Assembly (NCBI GenBank): GCA_017471505.1
Contig: JAFUTC010000008.1
Span: forward strand, 1 to 64,000
Origin: Alloprevotella sp.
GTDB lineage: Bacteria > Bacteroidota > Bacteroidia > Bacteroidales > Bacteroidaceae
DNA: 64,000 bases
Direction: 5' to 3'
In this document: in pieces, positions 24,522 through 33,848 of the stretch
How the letters are laid out: the number at the start of each line of letters is the position of its first letter
How positions within the stretch are numbered: position 1 is the first letter of the stretch
Position numbers and translations under genes: made by a program
Notes under the pieces: generated by a model
Databases searched by the model: none
What the model saw: the letters and a program-made list of their open reading frames with translations, nothing else
Told to the model about the DNA's origin: nothing

Positions 24522-25023
24522 AGTTTTCGATGGCTTCAAATTCTTGTCGCATACGCTGTCGGGCTCGGCAGATGCTCACTTTGACGGCTTCTTCGGTGGT
24601 GCCCATGATTTCGGCAATCTGGCTGTGGCGAAGGCCTTCGATGTCGCGCAGTTGGATGAGGGTGCGCTGGCGCTCGGGCAGCCGGTTGAAGATTTCGCGT
24701 ATTCGCTCCAGGTGGTCGGTGCCCACGAGTCGGTCGAGCGGATTGGGAGCGGCGTCGGCCGCATCGTAGTCCAGGTCGTCGAGCGAGGCGTTCTGGCTGT
24801 CGTGCAATGCCTTTCGGTCGAGGGCAAGGTGGCGGCAGACGGTCAGGCAGTAGGCTTCGACGGAGCGAAGGTCTTGCAGTTCGTCGCGCTTTTGCCATAC
24901 GCGAATCAGCGTGTCCTCGGTGATATCCTCGGCCTCAACCGTGTCGGCCACAATGCGCAGCGCAAGCCGGTAGAGCTTGTTTTTCAGCGGGAGGAGGTCG
25001 GTGCGGAAATCAATGGTAGGCAT
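24511..25023 (-). CDS. ECF-type RNA polymerase sigma factor
   Basis: 170 residues. Region 2 spans about 10-75 ('RIVADTVEAEDITEDTLIRV' with the DxxE...W pattern) and region 4 about 105-160 (LPERQRTLIQLRDIEGLRHS, then the helix-turn-helix 'IAEIMGTTEEAVKVSICRAR'). It lacks regions 1 and 3, as ECF factors do. It heads a three-gene operon with a putative anti-sigma factor and DUF4252 protein. A TAACTTTA sequence at 25059-25066 (minus strand) could be its promoter -7 box. Confidence 0.93.
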   Translation of the reverse strand: MPTIDFRTDLLPLKNKLYRLALRIVADTVEAEDITEDTLIRVWQKRDELQDLRSVEAYCLTVCRHLALDRKALHDSQNASLDDLDYDAADAAPNPLDRLVGTDHLERIREIFNRLPERQRTLIQLRDIEGLRHSQIAEIMGTTEEAVKVSICRARQRMRQEFEAIENYGL

Positions 25024-25140
25024 ATGCGTCTCTATAAGGGATGACGGATGAGATGGAGTAAAGTTACAGAAAAATGTGCGTTTTTTTTAATTTTTTCTTC
25101 CGATGCTTGGCTTGCACGGCTCCGGCGGGGTGGAAAACGG

Positions 25141-25236
25141 CATTATGGAACGGAAAATTCGCATTATGCGGCCGCGAAATTGGCTTATGGAAAATGAAAA
25201 TTGCATAATCCGATTTTGGCGTCGGATTATGCAATT
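25141..25236. repeat. 21-bp-period palindrome array A (5 units)
   Basis: Cores CATTAT, CATTAT, GCTTAT, CATAAT, GATTAT begin at 25141, 25162, 25183, 25204 and 25225, exactly 21 bp apart. The best units approach the palindrome ATTGCATWATGCAAT separated by 6 variable bases. The last two units form a perfect 13-bp hairpin (25201-25213 with 25222-25234, 8-nt loop) that starts 27 nt past the M16 stop codon and is followed by TTTTCATTTTCC on the minus strand. It could end that transcript. Confidence 0.85.
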
Positions 25237-25261
25237 TCGGTGGCCGGACTGTTGCGGGTGC

Positions 25262-26515
25262 CTATTGGAATATGAGGGTGCTGCGCAGGTGGGGCGCATA
25301 GAGTTCGCGGGCGGCGCTGAGCAGTTGGTCGGCTGTGAGTGCGCGAATCTTGTCCATGGTCTTGCGCGTGTCGCGTATTTGGTTGTAGTGGGCGTAGGTG
25401 CGTCCGAGGGCGAGTGCGCGGCTTTCGAACGAGTTGGTGGCCACGCCGATTTGTCCGCATAGTTGGCGCTTGGCGGCCTCGAGTTGCCGCGGGGTGAGCG
25501 GGGCTTGCAGCAGTCGGTCCAACTCTTGTGCGATGCGACGCAGGCAGCGTTTGACGTCGGAGGGATTGCAGCCGAAGTAGATGTTCCACATGCCTGCGTC
25601 GGGATAAGTGGACAGGTAGGAGTCGACACTATAGACGAGGCCTGCCTTCTCGCGCAGCGAGACGTTCAGTCGGCTGTTCATGCCGGGTCCGCCAAGGAGG
25701 TTGTTGAGCAGGATGGCGGCGTACTTGCGGCTGTCGGTACCTGCGAAACTGCGTCCGCCTACCATGACGTGGGCCTGGTGGGTGTTTTTCTCGACTGACA
25801 GGGTGATGGGCTCGTAGGGTGGCAGCGGCTGGGCAAGGGCGGTTGGCGCCGGGGTGTCGGCCAGTGCGATGCGTCCGCATGCGGCGGTATGTTTCTCGAG
25901 GTAGTGGCGCACGCGGTCGGGGTCGAGGTGTCCGAAGGTGAAGAACACGCAGTTGTCGGGGCGATAGTGGCGGGTGGCGAAGCGCAGGGCATCGTCGTGC
26001 TGATAGGTGCGCAGTCGGTCGGCGTCGCCCAGGATGTCGCGGCCCAGCGGATGGTTGCGGAAGACGGTCCGCTCGAACTCGTCGAAGATTTTATCGGCGG
26101 GCGAGTCGTTGTAACTGTCTATTTCGTCGCAGACGACTTCCACCTCGCGGGTGAGTTCCTTCTGCGGATAGATGCTGTGGAACACGATGTCGGAAAGCAG
26201 GTCGACGGCACGCGGGAAATGCTCGCGCAGCACGGCGGCATGATAGACCGTCTCCTGCTTGGTGGTGTAGGCGTTCAGGTCGCCGCCCACGCGTTCGAGA
26301 CCGTTGGTTATCTGGAAGGCCTTGCGTTTCTCGGTGCCTTTGAAGGTGAGATGCTCGACGAAATGAGCCAGGCCCGAGTCGGCCGGTTCTTCGTGGCGCG
26401 TGCCGGCGCAGACCACGTAGCCGCAATAGACCACCTCCGACGGCACATCGGCGCACACCACGCGCAGCCCATTGTCGAGGCGGAACGTGGTCGTTGGGTT
26501 AAGCGTTGGGTTCAT
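25262..26515 (-). CDS. M16 family (insulinase-like) zinc peptidase
   Basis: 417 residues, the length of a single two-domain M16B subunit. The inverted zinc motif HFVEH (HxxEH) lies near residues 48-52, with the downstream Glu in 'EVVCDEIDSYNDSP' near 125-138. A second homologous half carries the 'GGPGMNSRL...SVDSY' segment used for substrate binding. No signal peptide, so it is probably cytoplasmic and degrades short peptides. It overlaps the flippase gene by 17 nt. Confidence 0.93.
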   Translation of the reverse strand: MNPTLNPTTTFRLDNGLRVVCADVPSEVVYCGYVVCAGTRHEEPADSGLAHFVEHLTFKGTEKRKAFQITNGLERVGGDLNAYTTKQETVYHAAVLREHFPRAVDLLSDIVFHSIYPQKELTREVEVVCDEIDSYNDSPADKIFDEFERTVFRNHPLGRDILGDADRLRTYQHDDALRFATRHYRPDNCVFFTFGHLDPDRVRHYLEKHTAACGRIALADTPAPTALAQPLPPYEPITLSVEKNTHQAHVMVGGRSFAGTDSRKYAAILLNNLLGGPGMNSRLNVSLREKAGLVYSVDSYLSTYPDAGMWNIYFGCNPSDVKRCLRRIAQELDRLLQAPLTPRQLEAAKRQLCGQIGVATNSFESRALALGRTYAHYNQIRDTRKTMDKIRALTADQLLSAARELYAPHLRSTLIFQ

Positions 26516-28022
26516 GGGCTGACGGTTTGCGGAAATACTTGCCCACCACTGGCAGTGCGTGGAGCGGAAAATCGTGATAGACGACGTGGCCGACGAAGGC
26601 CAGGATGAGCGTCGTGTTGATAAGCAGCCGCGTCCATAGCGGCCAGTTGGCGGGCACGAGCAGCATGGCGCCGAAGAACAGGGCCGTCAGTGCTACGTAC
26701 ACCAGTATGTCGCGCAGCGGATAGCGTATGGGATAGTAGCGCTGGCCTACGAGGTAGCTCAGGAGCATGGCCGTGCCGTAGCCGGCGCCGCCCGCCCAGG
26801 CGCAGGCCATGTAGTGGTAGGTCGGGATGAACAGGAGGTTGACGACAATCAGCACGGCGCAGCCTATTCCGCTGAAGATGGCGCCCCAGCCGGTGCGGTC
26901 GGTGAGCTTGTACCAGAAGGAAAGGTTGAAATAGACGCCCATCATGATTTCGGCGGCCATGACTATCGGGACGACGCGAAGGCCTTCCCAATAGGTGGGT
27001 CCGACAATGTATTTCAGCACATCGATGTAGGCCATTACTACCAAGAAGGCCAGGAGCGTGAATATGAGGAAGTACTTCATGGCCTTGGCGTAGGTATCCT
27101 TGCTGTCCTTGTCCTTCGCCTTGCCAAAGACAAACGGCTCGTAGGCATAGCGGAACGCCTGCGTGATAAGGGCCATAATCATGGCAATCTTGACCGATGC
27201 GCCGTAGATGCCGAGTTCGACACTGCCCTCATGGCCCGGACGGATGAGCGGATAGATGATTTTGTCGGCCGTCTGGTTGAGGATGCCGGCAATGCCGAGC
27301 ACCAGGATGGGCCAGGCATACTTCAGCATCTTTCGCAAGAGGTCGCGGTCCATCTGGAAGTGCCATCCGCGCAGTTCCTTATAGAAGAACAGCATGACCG
27401 TCGAGGTGCATACGAGGTTGATATAGAACACGTAGCCCACGTCGATGGCACCGCCCGGCTTGAGCAGCGGAGCCACCCATGAGTCGGGACCGTCGTAGAG
27501 TTCGGGGACGACGAGGAAGTAGAGCAGGTTCAGTCCGATGTTCAGCGCGATGAAAAGCAGTTTGAGCATAGCGAACCGCAGCGGCTTGCGCTGGTAGCGG
27601 AGGTAGGCGAAGGGGATGCACTGAAACGCATCCATGGCTACGACGGCAGCCATAACGCCGAGGAACTGTGGATGGGCCTCGTGGCCCAGTGCGCCGGCAA
27701 TGGGCGACAGGAAAACCAGCACGAGGGCCACAAACAGCAGCCCGACGCTTCCGACGGCGGTCAGCGTGGTGCGATAGACGGTCTGCGGGTTTTCCTCCTC
27801 TTTGTTCACATAGCGGAAGAACGTGGTTTCCATGCCGAAGGTGAGGATGACCAGCAGCAAGGCTATGTAGGAATAGATGTTGGTCACTATTCCGTAGTCG
27901 CCCGACTGTGCCGCCATCTTGAACGTATAGAGCGGCACGAGCAGATAGTTGAGAAACCGTCCGATGATGCTGCTCAGTCCGTAGATGGCCGTGTCTTTTG
28001 CGAGCGAAGATAGGTTTGCCAT
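26499..28022 (-). CDS. Polysaccharide flippase (Wzx/MATE-like)
   Basis: 507 residues with about twelve to fourteen hydrophobic segments, opening with 'DTAIYGLSSIIGRFLNYLLV', the usual start of MOP-superfamily flippases. Conserved Arg and Tyr residues in 'YRTTLTAV' and 'YAYEPFVF' fit the same group. It would move lipid-linked glycans across the inner membrane. No glycosyltransferases are adjacent, so the cargo is unknown. It is the fourth gene of a block that starts with the efflux genes; the gap to the outer-membrane factor is 55 nt. Confidence 0.88.
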   Translation of the reverse strand: MANLSSLAKDTAIYGLSSIIGRFLNYLLVPLYTFKMAAQSGDYGIVTNIYSYIALLLVILTFGMETTFFRYVNKEEENPQTVYRTTLTAVGSVGLLFVALVLVFLSPIAGALGHEAHPQFLGVMAAVVAMDAFQCIPFAYLRYQRKPLRFAMLKLLFIALNIGLNLLYFLVVPELYDGPDSWVAPLLKPGGAIDVGYVFYINLVCTSTVMLFFYKELRGWHFQMDRDLLRKMLKYAWPILVLGIAGILNQTADKIIYPLIRPGHEGSVELGIYGASVKIAMIMALITQAFRYAYEPFVFGKAKDKDSKDTYAKAMKYFLIFTLLAFLVVMAYIDVLKYIVGPTYWEGLRVVPIVMAAEIMMGVYFNLSFWYKLTDRTGWGAIFSGIGCAVLIVVNLLFIPTYHYMACAWAGGAGYGTAMLLSYLVGQRYYPIRYPLRDILVYVALTALFFGAMLLVPANWPLWTRLLINTTLILAFVGHVVYHDFPLHALPVVGKYFRKPSAHEPNA

Positions 28023-28077
28023 AGTATCGTTTCTATGAGGTTGTCAGATTGGTTGTCGAGGCCGGTCGGGAGCGGGC

Positions 28078-29493
28078 TTATTTCGTGCCGCCGCCCAGTG
28101 CGATGTAGAGGGCGATTACGGCTTGGGCACCCTCGTATATATTCATGGCCTCGCCGAGTTGTGAGCTGAGCAGGCTCTCTTGTGCCGTGAGCACCTCAAG
28201 ATAGTTGGCCTTGCCGTTGTCCATGAGTTCGTGGGTGCCGGTATAGGCCTCGTGGAGCACTTGCACTTGGCGGTGGAAATACTCGTGCTTCTCGCGGGCC
28301 GCCATGCAGTCGGCGATGGCCTCGTTGACTTGGTTTCCGGCATCGATGACTGTCTGCGCATACTTGTTCTTAAGGTCTTCTTCGGTCAGTTGCGATATTT
28401 TCAGGTTGGCCTTCAACTTGCCGCGTGCGAAGATGGGCTGCGTGAGTTGTCCGATAAAGTTGAGCAGCAGTTTGCCCGGGTTGACGATGGCACCGCCGCC
28501 GTTGTTGGTCCATCCGAGCGTGCCCGAGAGCGTGATGCTGGGGAAGAAAGCGGCGCGGGCGGCTTGCGTGTTGTAGAAGGCTTCTTCCATGGCGTGGTTG
28601 GCCATGCGAATGTCGGGACGGTGTTCGAGCAGCGAGGCCGGAACGCCCACCTTCAGGTAGCGCGTGTCAAACATGTTCAAGTTTTCTTCGGCGTTGGGAT
28701 GGTGCGGCAGTGCGGTAAATCCCCACGAGCTACGCTCGATGTGCTGCGGCGGCAAGCACAGCATTTGGCAGAGCGCGTTCTCGGTGGAGCGTATGCTGCG
28801 GCGTATGTCGACAATCTGCGTCTTTACGTTCAGCCACGACGATTCCATCTGGTTGACGGCCGTAGAGTACGACTTGCCGTTCTCCCACAAGGTCTTCTGT
28901 GTGTCCAGCGACGTGTTCCACAGGCTGTCGGTCTGCGTGAGTATTTCCAGTTGGCGGTCGAGCAACTGCAGCATGTAATAGTACTGGGCGACGGCGCTAA
29001 TGAGATTAGAGCGCACGGCTTCTTCACGCATGCGAGTCTGCATAAGCACAGCCTCCGAGGCGCGTTTCTTATTGGTGAGCGAGCCGAAGATATCGACGTC
29101 GAGCGACAACTGCAGGGGCAGGTCGTAGGTCTTTGACCACGACGAGTTGCCGAATTTTCCAACGGAGCCTTGCGGCACGAGGGCGAGCGCCGGCAGATAG
29201 GCCATTTTGGCCATCTTCAGCGAGGCTTCGCTCATTTCTACGGCAATGCGAGCCGAGTTGAGGTCGGTGTTGGAGGCCAGAGCCTGCTCAATGAGTTGCT
29301 GCAAAAGCGGGTCGGTGAAGAACTCGCGCCACGACAGGTCGGCCAGCGACGTGCTGTCGGAACTCTCGGCGATGTCCAGCGTGGTTCCGAAGGCATTGTC
29401 GGTCACCTTTACGTTTTGCTCGTATTTGTTATACAGGCCGCAGCCCGTGAGCATCAGACAGGCGACTGCAGCGATGATGATATTTTGCTTCAT
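28078..29493 (-). CDS. Outer-membrane efflux lipoprotein (TolC/OprM family)
   Basis: 471 residues with a lipoprotein signal (LTGC at about 16-19). Two tandem TolC-type repeats with long helices are visible, for example 'SNTDLNSARIAVEMSEASLK' and a matching 'NYLEVLTAQESLLSSQL' near the end. It would form the outer-membrane channel of the RND pump encoded upstream. It starts 23 nt after the RND gene stop, so the three efflux genes form one operon. Confidence 0.93.
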   Translation of the reverse strand: MKQNIIIAAVACLMLTGCGLYNKYEQNVKVTDNAFGTTLDIAESSDSTSLADLSWREFFTDPLLQQLIEQALASNTDLNSARIAVEMSEASLKMAKMAYLPALALVPQGSVGKFGNSSWSKTYDLPLQLSLDVDIFGSLTNKKRASEAVLMQTRMREEAVRSNLISAVAQYYYMLQLLDRQLEILTQTDSLWNTSLDTQKTLWENGKSYSTAVNQMESSWLNVKTQIVDIRRSIRSTENALCQMLCLPPQHIERSSWGFTALPHHPNAEENLNMFDTRYLKVGVPASLLEHRPDIRMANHAMEEAFYNTQAARAAFFPSITLSGTLGWTNNGGGAIVNPGKLLLNFIGQLTQPIFARGKLKANLKISQLTEEDLKNKYAQTVIDAGNQVNEAIADCMAAREKHEYFHRQVQVLHEAYTGTHELMDNGKANYLEVLTAQESLLSSQLGEAMNIYEGAQAVIALYIALGGGTK

Positions 29494-29516
29494 TATTGCA
29501 CTGTTTCGTAAATCCG

Positions 29517-32500
29517 TTATATAGACTCGTTGTTGCTGGTGTTCTGCGTCGCCTTCGTTCCCTGGAAACGCTCATGCAGTTTCTGGAACACGATGAAGAA
29601 GGCCGGCACGGTGAAGAGCAGGGCCAGTGTGCCGACCGCCATACCGGCGGAGACGCCGAGAGCCAGCACGCGGTTGCCGTTGGCTCCCGCACCACCGGCG
29701 ATGATAAGCGGAATCATACCCGCAATCATCGTGACGACGGTCATCAGAATGGGGCGTAGGCGTTCCTCGCAGGCGGCAAAGGCGGCGTCGCGGATGCTGA
29801 GTCCCTGAGCACGGCGTTCGGAGGCGTACTCCGTGATGAGGATGGCCGTCTTGGCCAACAGGCCAATGAGCATGATAACACCCGTCTGCAGATAGATGTT
29901 GTTCGCCATGCCCGGGAGTGTCGAAACGAGCCACACCGCTCCGAACGAACCCATCAGACCGAAGGGAACGCTTAGCAGCACGGCCCACGGAGTGAACCAC
30001 GAGTTGTAGAGCGAGGCCAGGATGAGGTAGATGAGGATGACGCAGACGAGGTAGATAAGAGCCGTGGCGTTCGAGCCGGCCATCTCTTCCACCTCACGCG
30101 ACATACCGCTGTACTCGTAACTGTAGCCGTTGGACATCTCTTGCTTGAAGACTTCGGCAATAGCCTCATGGACGTCGCCCTCGGAGAAGCCGTTGGCGGG
30201 CATTACGCCGCAGGTGATGCTCTGGAACAGGTTGAAGTGGCTTACGGCTGCCGAGCCGACAATCTCCTTCAGAGTGACGAACTCGGATATCGGTGCCATC
30301 TTGCCACCTTGCACACGCACGAAGATGTTGTTCAGCGACGAGGGGTCGAGGCGGTATTCGGGCGCTGCGTTGGCCATAATGCGATAGACCTTGCCAAACT
30401 GGTTGAAGTTGCCCACATACGCGCCGCCGCAATAGGCACCCAGCGTGTTGAGCACCGCAGCGGGCGACACGCCGGCACGGTCGCATTGCGTGGCGTCTAC
30501 ATCAACCAGATATTTCGGAAAGCGTTCGGAGTAGGCCGACATGGCCATCATGACTTCCGGCCGTTCGTTCAGTTTGGTCAGGAACTTCGTGGCATCGGCA
30601 TTAAACTCCGACATCGGGCGGTCCTGGACATCCTGCAGAATCAGACTGATGCCGCTGTTCGCGCCATAGCCCGGCACCTGTGGCATCTGGAAGGGGATGA
30701 CCTGCGCGTTCTTAATGTCCATGCAGTCGTAGGCAAAGCGGCCGTAGACAAGGTCAATGATATGGTTCATTCCCGGGCGGTCGTCCCAGTTCTTCAGTCG
30801 GATGATGAGCGTGGCATAGCAGCTGCCGGAGCGGTCGGCCATCATTCCGTAGCCAGAGACAACGGCATAGCTTTCCAACTCGGGAATCTTCTTAATCTTC
30901 TCCTCTACTTTCTTCACGATTTCCTGCGTCTCGTGCAGTGTGCAACCTTCTGGAGCACGCACTTCAGCGAAGAATACGCCCTGGTCCTCTTGCGGTACGA
31001 GGTCGGAAGGCAGGCCGCGCATGAAGATAACGAGCAATACGGCGGCTATCGCAAGCAGTAGCCCCGAAACCCACGGGCGCTTGATGAAGCCAGCCACACT
31101 CTTCTTGTACTTGGCGAGGATGGCGTTGTAACTGGCGTTGTAGGCCTTGGTCACATAGTAGTTCAGATTCTTTTTCTCCTTTTTCCCCTCCGTGACGCGC
31201 ATCATGATGGCGCACAGGGCCGGGCAGAGTGTCAAGGCGCATATGCACGACAGACCTACGGACGAGGCCAGCGTGACGCCGAACTGCGTGAAGAACGAAC
31301 CCGACGTGCCGGGCATGAATGCCACGGGGATGAACACGGCCATGAATACCAGCGTACACGAGATGACGGCCACCGACACGTCGCTCATAGCCTCGCGGGT
31401 GGCTTGCTTGGCATCCGAGATGCCGCTCTCCATCTTTGCCATTACGGCCTCTACTACGACGATGGCATCGTCTACTACCGTACCGATGGCCAATACTAAG
31501 GCAAACAGCGTTAATATGTTGAGGGAGAAACCGGCAAGGGAAACGATGGCAAAGGTGCCCATCAGCGAGACAATGATACTGATGGACGGGATGACCGTTG
31601 CCTTAAAGTTCTGCAGGAAGAAATAGACGACGAGGATTACAAGGATGATGGCGATGACAAGCGTCTCTACCACGTTGTGAATGGCGGCAAAGAGAAAATC
31701 GTCGCTGGTCTCCAGAATTTCAAACTCCAGTCCGGCCGGCATCGTTGTCTGTAGTTCCTCGTAGAGATTATTGATGCGTGCGTTCACTTCCGTGGCATTG
31801 GCACCCGGTGCCTGGAACACCATGTAGATAATGCCCGGTTTCCCGTCGATGTTAGAAGTAAAGTTGTAACTGACTGCACCAATCTCCACGTCGGCCACGT
31901 CGTTCAGGTGCAACAGGTGGCCGTTGTCGCTGGTGCGCAGTACGATGTCGTTGAATTCCTCAACGGTCTTCAGCGTGCCCTTGTATTCCATCGAATACTG
32001 GTAGGCATTTTCCGACTGTTCGCCCAAAGAACCTGTGGCGGCCACGAAACTTTGTCCGCCGATGGCCGCAAACACGTCGTTGGGTTCAAGTCCGTATTGC
32101 GCCATCACATCAGGCTTCAGCCAGATGCGAAGTGCGTAGGTGTTGCCCAGCGACATAACGTCGCCCACACCCGTGATACGCATCAGTCGGGGACGCACGT
32201 TGATGTCGACATAGTTGGCTATGAAGTCGGCGTCATATTTGCCGTCGACGCTTTTCAGGGCACCGATGTGCAGGATGTTACTCTGCTGCTTCATCACCTG
32301 CACACCTACCTTTGTCACTTCCGAAGGCAGCAGGGCGGTGGCACGGCTGACGCGGTTCTGCACATTTACGGCGGCGATGTCGGGGTCAGTGCCTTGTTCG
32401 AAAAACACCTGGATGGAGACGTCGCCGGATGCCGAGGCCGAACTGGTGATATAGGTCATGCCTGGCACGCCGTTGATGTTTTCCTCCAAAGGTTGCACCA

Positions 32501-32684
32501 CCGACTTCATGATGGTGTTGGCGTCGGCTCCCGTATAGTTCGTCGACACGCGCACCGTGGGCGGCGCGATGTCTGGATACTGCTCGATGGGCAGGGAATT
32601 CATGCAGATGAAACCCACCAGCGTGATGACAATGGCGATGGCGCATGCCATCACGTATCGGTTAATGAAAATGTTGTTCTTCAT
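29517..32684 (-). CDS. RND-family inner-membrane efflux transporter (HAE1/AcrB-like)
   Basis: 1,055 residues, the standard length. The first transmembrane segment precedes a large periplasmic domain beginning 'LPIEQYPDIAPPTVRV', a hallmark of HAE1 pumps. The membrane motif 'LALVLAIGTVVDDAIVVVEA' carries the paired Asp residues used in proton relay, and the second half repeats the pattern. It exports hydrophobic and amphiphilic compounds, driven by protons. Flanked by its adaptor and outer-membrane factor. No dedicated regulator gene is adjacent. Confidence 0.97.
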   Translation of the reverse strand: MKNNIFINRYVMACAIAIVITLVGFICMNSLPIEQYPDIAPPTVRVSTNYTGADANTIMKSVVQPLEENINGVPGMTYITSSASASGDVSIQVFFEQGTDPDIAAVNVQNRVSRATALLPSEVTKVGVQVMKQQSNILHIGALKSVDGKYDADFIANYVDINVRPRLMRITGVGDVMSLGNTYALRIWLKPDVMAQYGLEPNDVFAAIGGQSFVAATGSLGEQSENAYQYSMEYKGTLKTVEEFNDIVLRTSDNGHLLHLNDVADVEIGAVSYNFTSNIDGKPGIIYMVFQAPGANATEVNARINNLYEELQTTMPAGLEFEILETSDDFLFAAIHNVVETLVIAIILVILVVYFFLQNFKATVIPSISIIVSLMGTFAIVSLAGFSLNILTLFALVLAIGTVVDDAIVVVEAVMAKMESGISDAKQATREAMSDVSVAVISCTLVFMAVFIPVAFMPGTSGSFFTQFGVTLASSVGLSCICALTLCPALCAIMMRVTEGKKEKKNLNYYVTKAYNASYNAILAKYKKSVAGFIKRPWVSGLLLAIAAVLLVIFMRGLPSDLVPQEDQGVFFAEVRAPEGCTLHETQEIVKKVEEKIKKIPELESYAVVSGYGMMADRSGSCYATLIIRLKNWDDRPGMNHIIDLVYGRFAYDCMDIKNAQVIPFQMPQVPGYGANSGISLILQDVQDRPMSEFNADATKFLTKLNERPEVMMAMSAYSERFPKYLVDVDATQCDRAGVSPAAVLNTLGAYCGGAYVGNFNQFGKVYRIMANAAPEYRLDPSSLNNIFVRVQGGKMAPISEFVTLKEIVGSAAVSHFNLFQSITCGVMPANGFSEGDVHEAIAEVFKQEMSNGYSYEYSGMSREVEEMAGSNATALIYLVCVILIYLILASLYNSWFTPWAVLLSVPFGLMGSFGAVWLVSTLPGMANNIYLQTGVIMLIGLLAKTAILITEYASERRAQGLSIRDAAFAACEERLRPILMTVVTMIAGMIPLIIAGGAGANGNRVLALGVSAGMAVGTLALLFTVPAFFIVFQKLHERFQGTKATQNTSNNESI

Positions 32685-32721
32685 AATCGTCGTTCCTCAA
32701 TGATCAATAGTCTGGTGCCAT

Positions 32722-33819
32722 TTAGAAGATGACTTGCTGTCCTTCTTGCACGTTGTTGGCTCCGACCGTCACAATTCGGTCGCCTACATTGAGGCCGCTT
32801 TGGATGATGAAGTCTTTGCCGTTGCCGAAATCCGTGTAGGTCACGGCAACTGCGGTGGCGGTGCTGTCAGCCTTCACCTTATAGACAAGAGCCTTGTCCT
32901 GCAGGCGAAGCACGGCGGCTTGCGGAATGGTAATCACGGCGTGCTCCTGAAGCGGAAGCACTACTGTGCCCTGAACTCCCGAGTACAGGTGGCCGTCGGG
33001 GTTGGGGAACGAGGCTTTGCAGGCCAGCGAGCCGGTAGCCGCATCCACCACGCCAGTCAGACTGGTGATGCGTCCTTTGTGCGGGTATTCCGTACCGTTC
33101 TTCATGACAAACGTCACCTCGGGAAGTTCGGCCAGATATTTTGATATGTCGTTCTGACTCGTACCAAGCGACACCTGCGCCTCGATGATGGCCTCCGTGA
33201 CGGAAAACACTGCGTCCATCGTCGTGTTGCCGCTGACGATGGTGAGATACGTGGCAGGAGAAACCTGGTCGCCAGGGCGAACGGGTATCTCGCCTATGAC
33301 GCCAGTCACGGGCGAAGTGATGGTGCAGAATCCGAGGTTTACTTTTGCGCGGTTCACCGATGCGCGAGCCTGGGCAACCGAGGCTTGCGCCTGGCGGTAA
33401 CTGTTCAGTGAATTTTCCAGCATGTAACTGCTGACAATTTTCTTTTCAAAGAGGTTCTTATTCGAGTCGTATTCCAGTTTGGCACTGTTCTCCATGGCGA
33501 TGGCGGCTTGCAGGTTGGCCTTTGCGGCATCCAGTTCCAACTGAGCATTACGCGAGTCGATGACGAAAAGCGTTTGCCCCTTTCTTACCTGCTGGCCCTC
33601 GCTCACGCAAATTTGCGTCAGCTGCCCACTTACTTGCGGAGTGATGGTTACGTCGGATTGTCCTTTCAGTTTGGCGCTGAATTTGACAGGTACCTCAAGG
33701 TCCTGTTTCTCAACAACCATGGTTTCAAACGACGAGGGTACCTCCTTGGGCATGTCAATCTTGCACGAGGCCAACATTAAAAGCATCACGGTCCCCGCAA
33801 AAACAAATTTTTTTCTCAT
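32722..33819 (-). CDS. RND efflux periplasmic adaptor (membrane fusion protein), lipoprotein
   Basis: 365 residues with a lipobox LASC at about 16-19. The order is typical of AcrA/MexA: lipoyl half-motif, alpha-helical hairpin (about 100-165, heptad-like with repeated Ala and Gln), second lipoyl half 'GVIGEIPVRPGDQVSPATYL', beta-barrel, and membrane-proximal domain. It links the RND pump to the TolC-like channel. It starts the efflux operon and lies 29 nt downstream of the SpmA/B-like gene, so read-through from that gene is possible. Confidence 0.94.
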   Translation of the reverse strand: MRKKFVFAGTVMLLMLASCKIDMPKEVPSSFETMVVEKQDLEVPVKFSAKLKGQSDVTITPQVSGQLTQICVSEGQQVRKGQTLFVIDSRNAQLELDAAKANLQAAIAMENSAKLEYDSNKNLFEKKIVSSYMLENSLNSYRQAQASVAQARASVNRAKVNLGFCTITSPVTGVIGEIPVRPGDQVSPATYLTIVSGNTTMDAVFSVTEAIIEAQVSLGTSQNDISKYLAELPEVTFVMKNGTEYPHKGRITSLTGVVDAATGSLACKASFPNPDGHLYSGVQGTVVLPLQEHAVITIPQAAVLRLQDKALVYKVKADSTATAVAVTYTDFGNGKDFIIQSGLNVGDRIVTVGANNVQEGQQVIF

Positions 33820-33848
33820 ATGGTTTTAAGGATTTTGTGGATTTGTCG

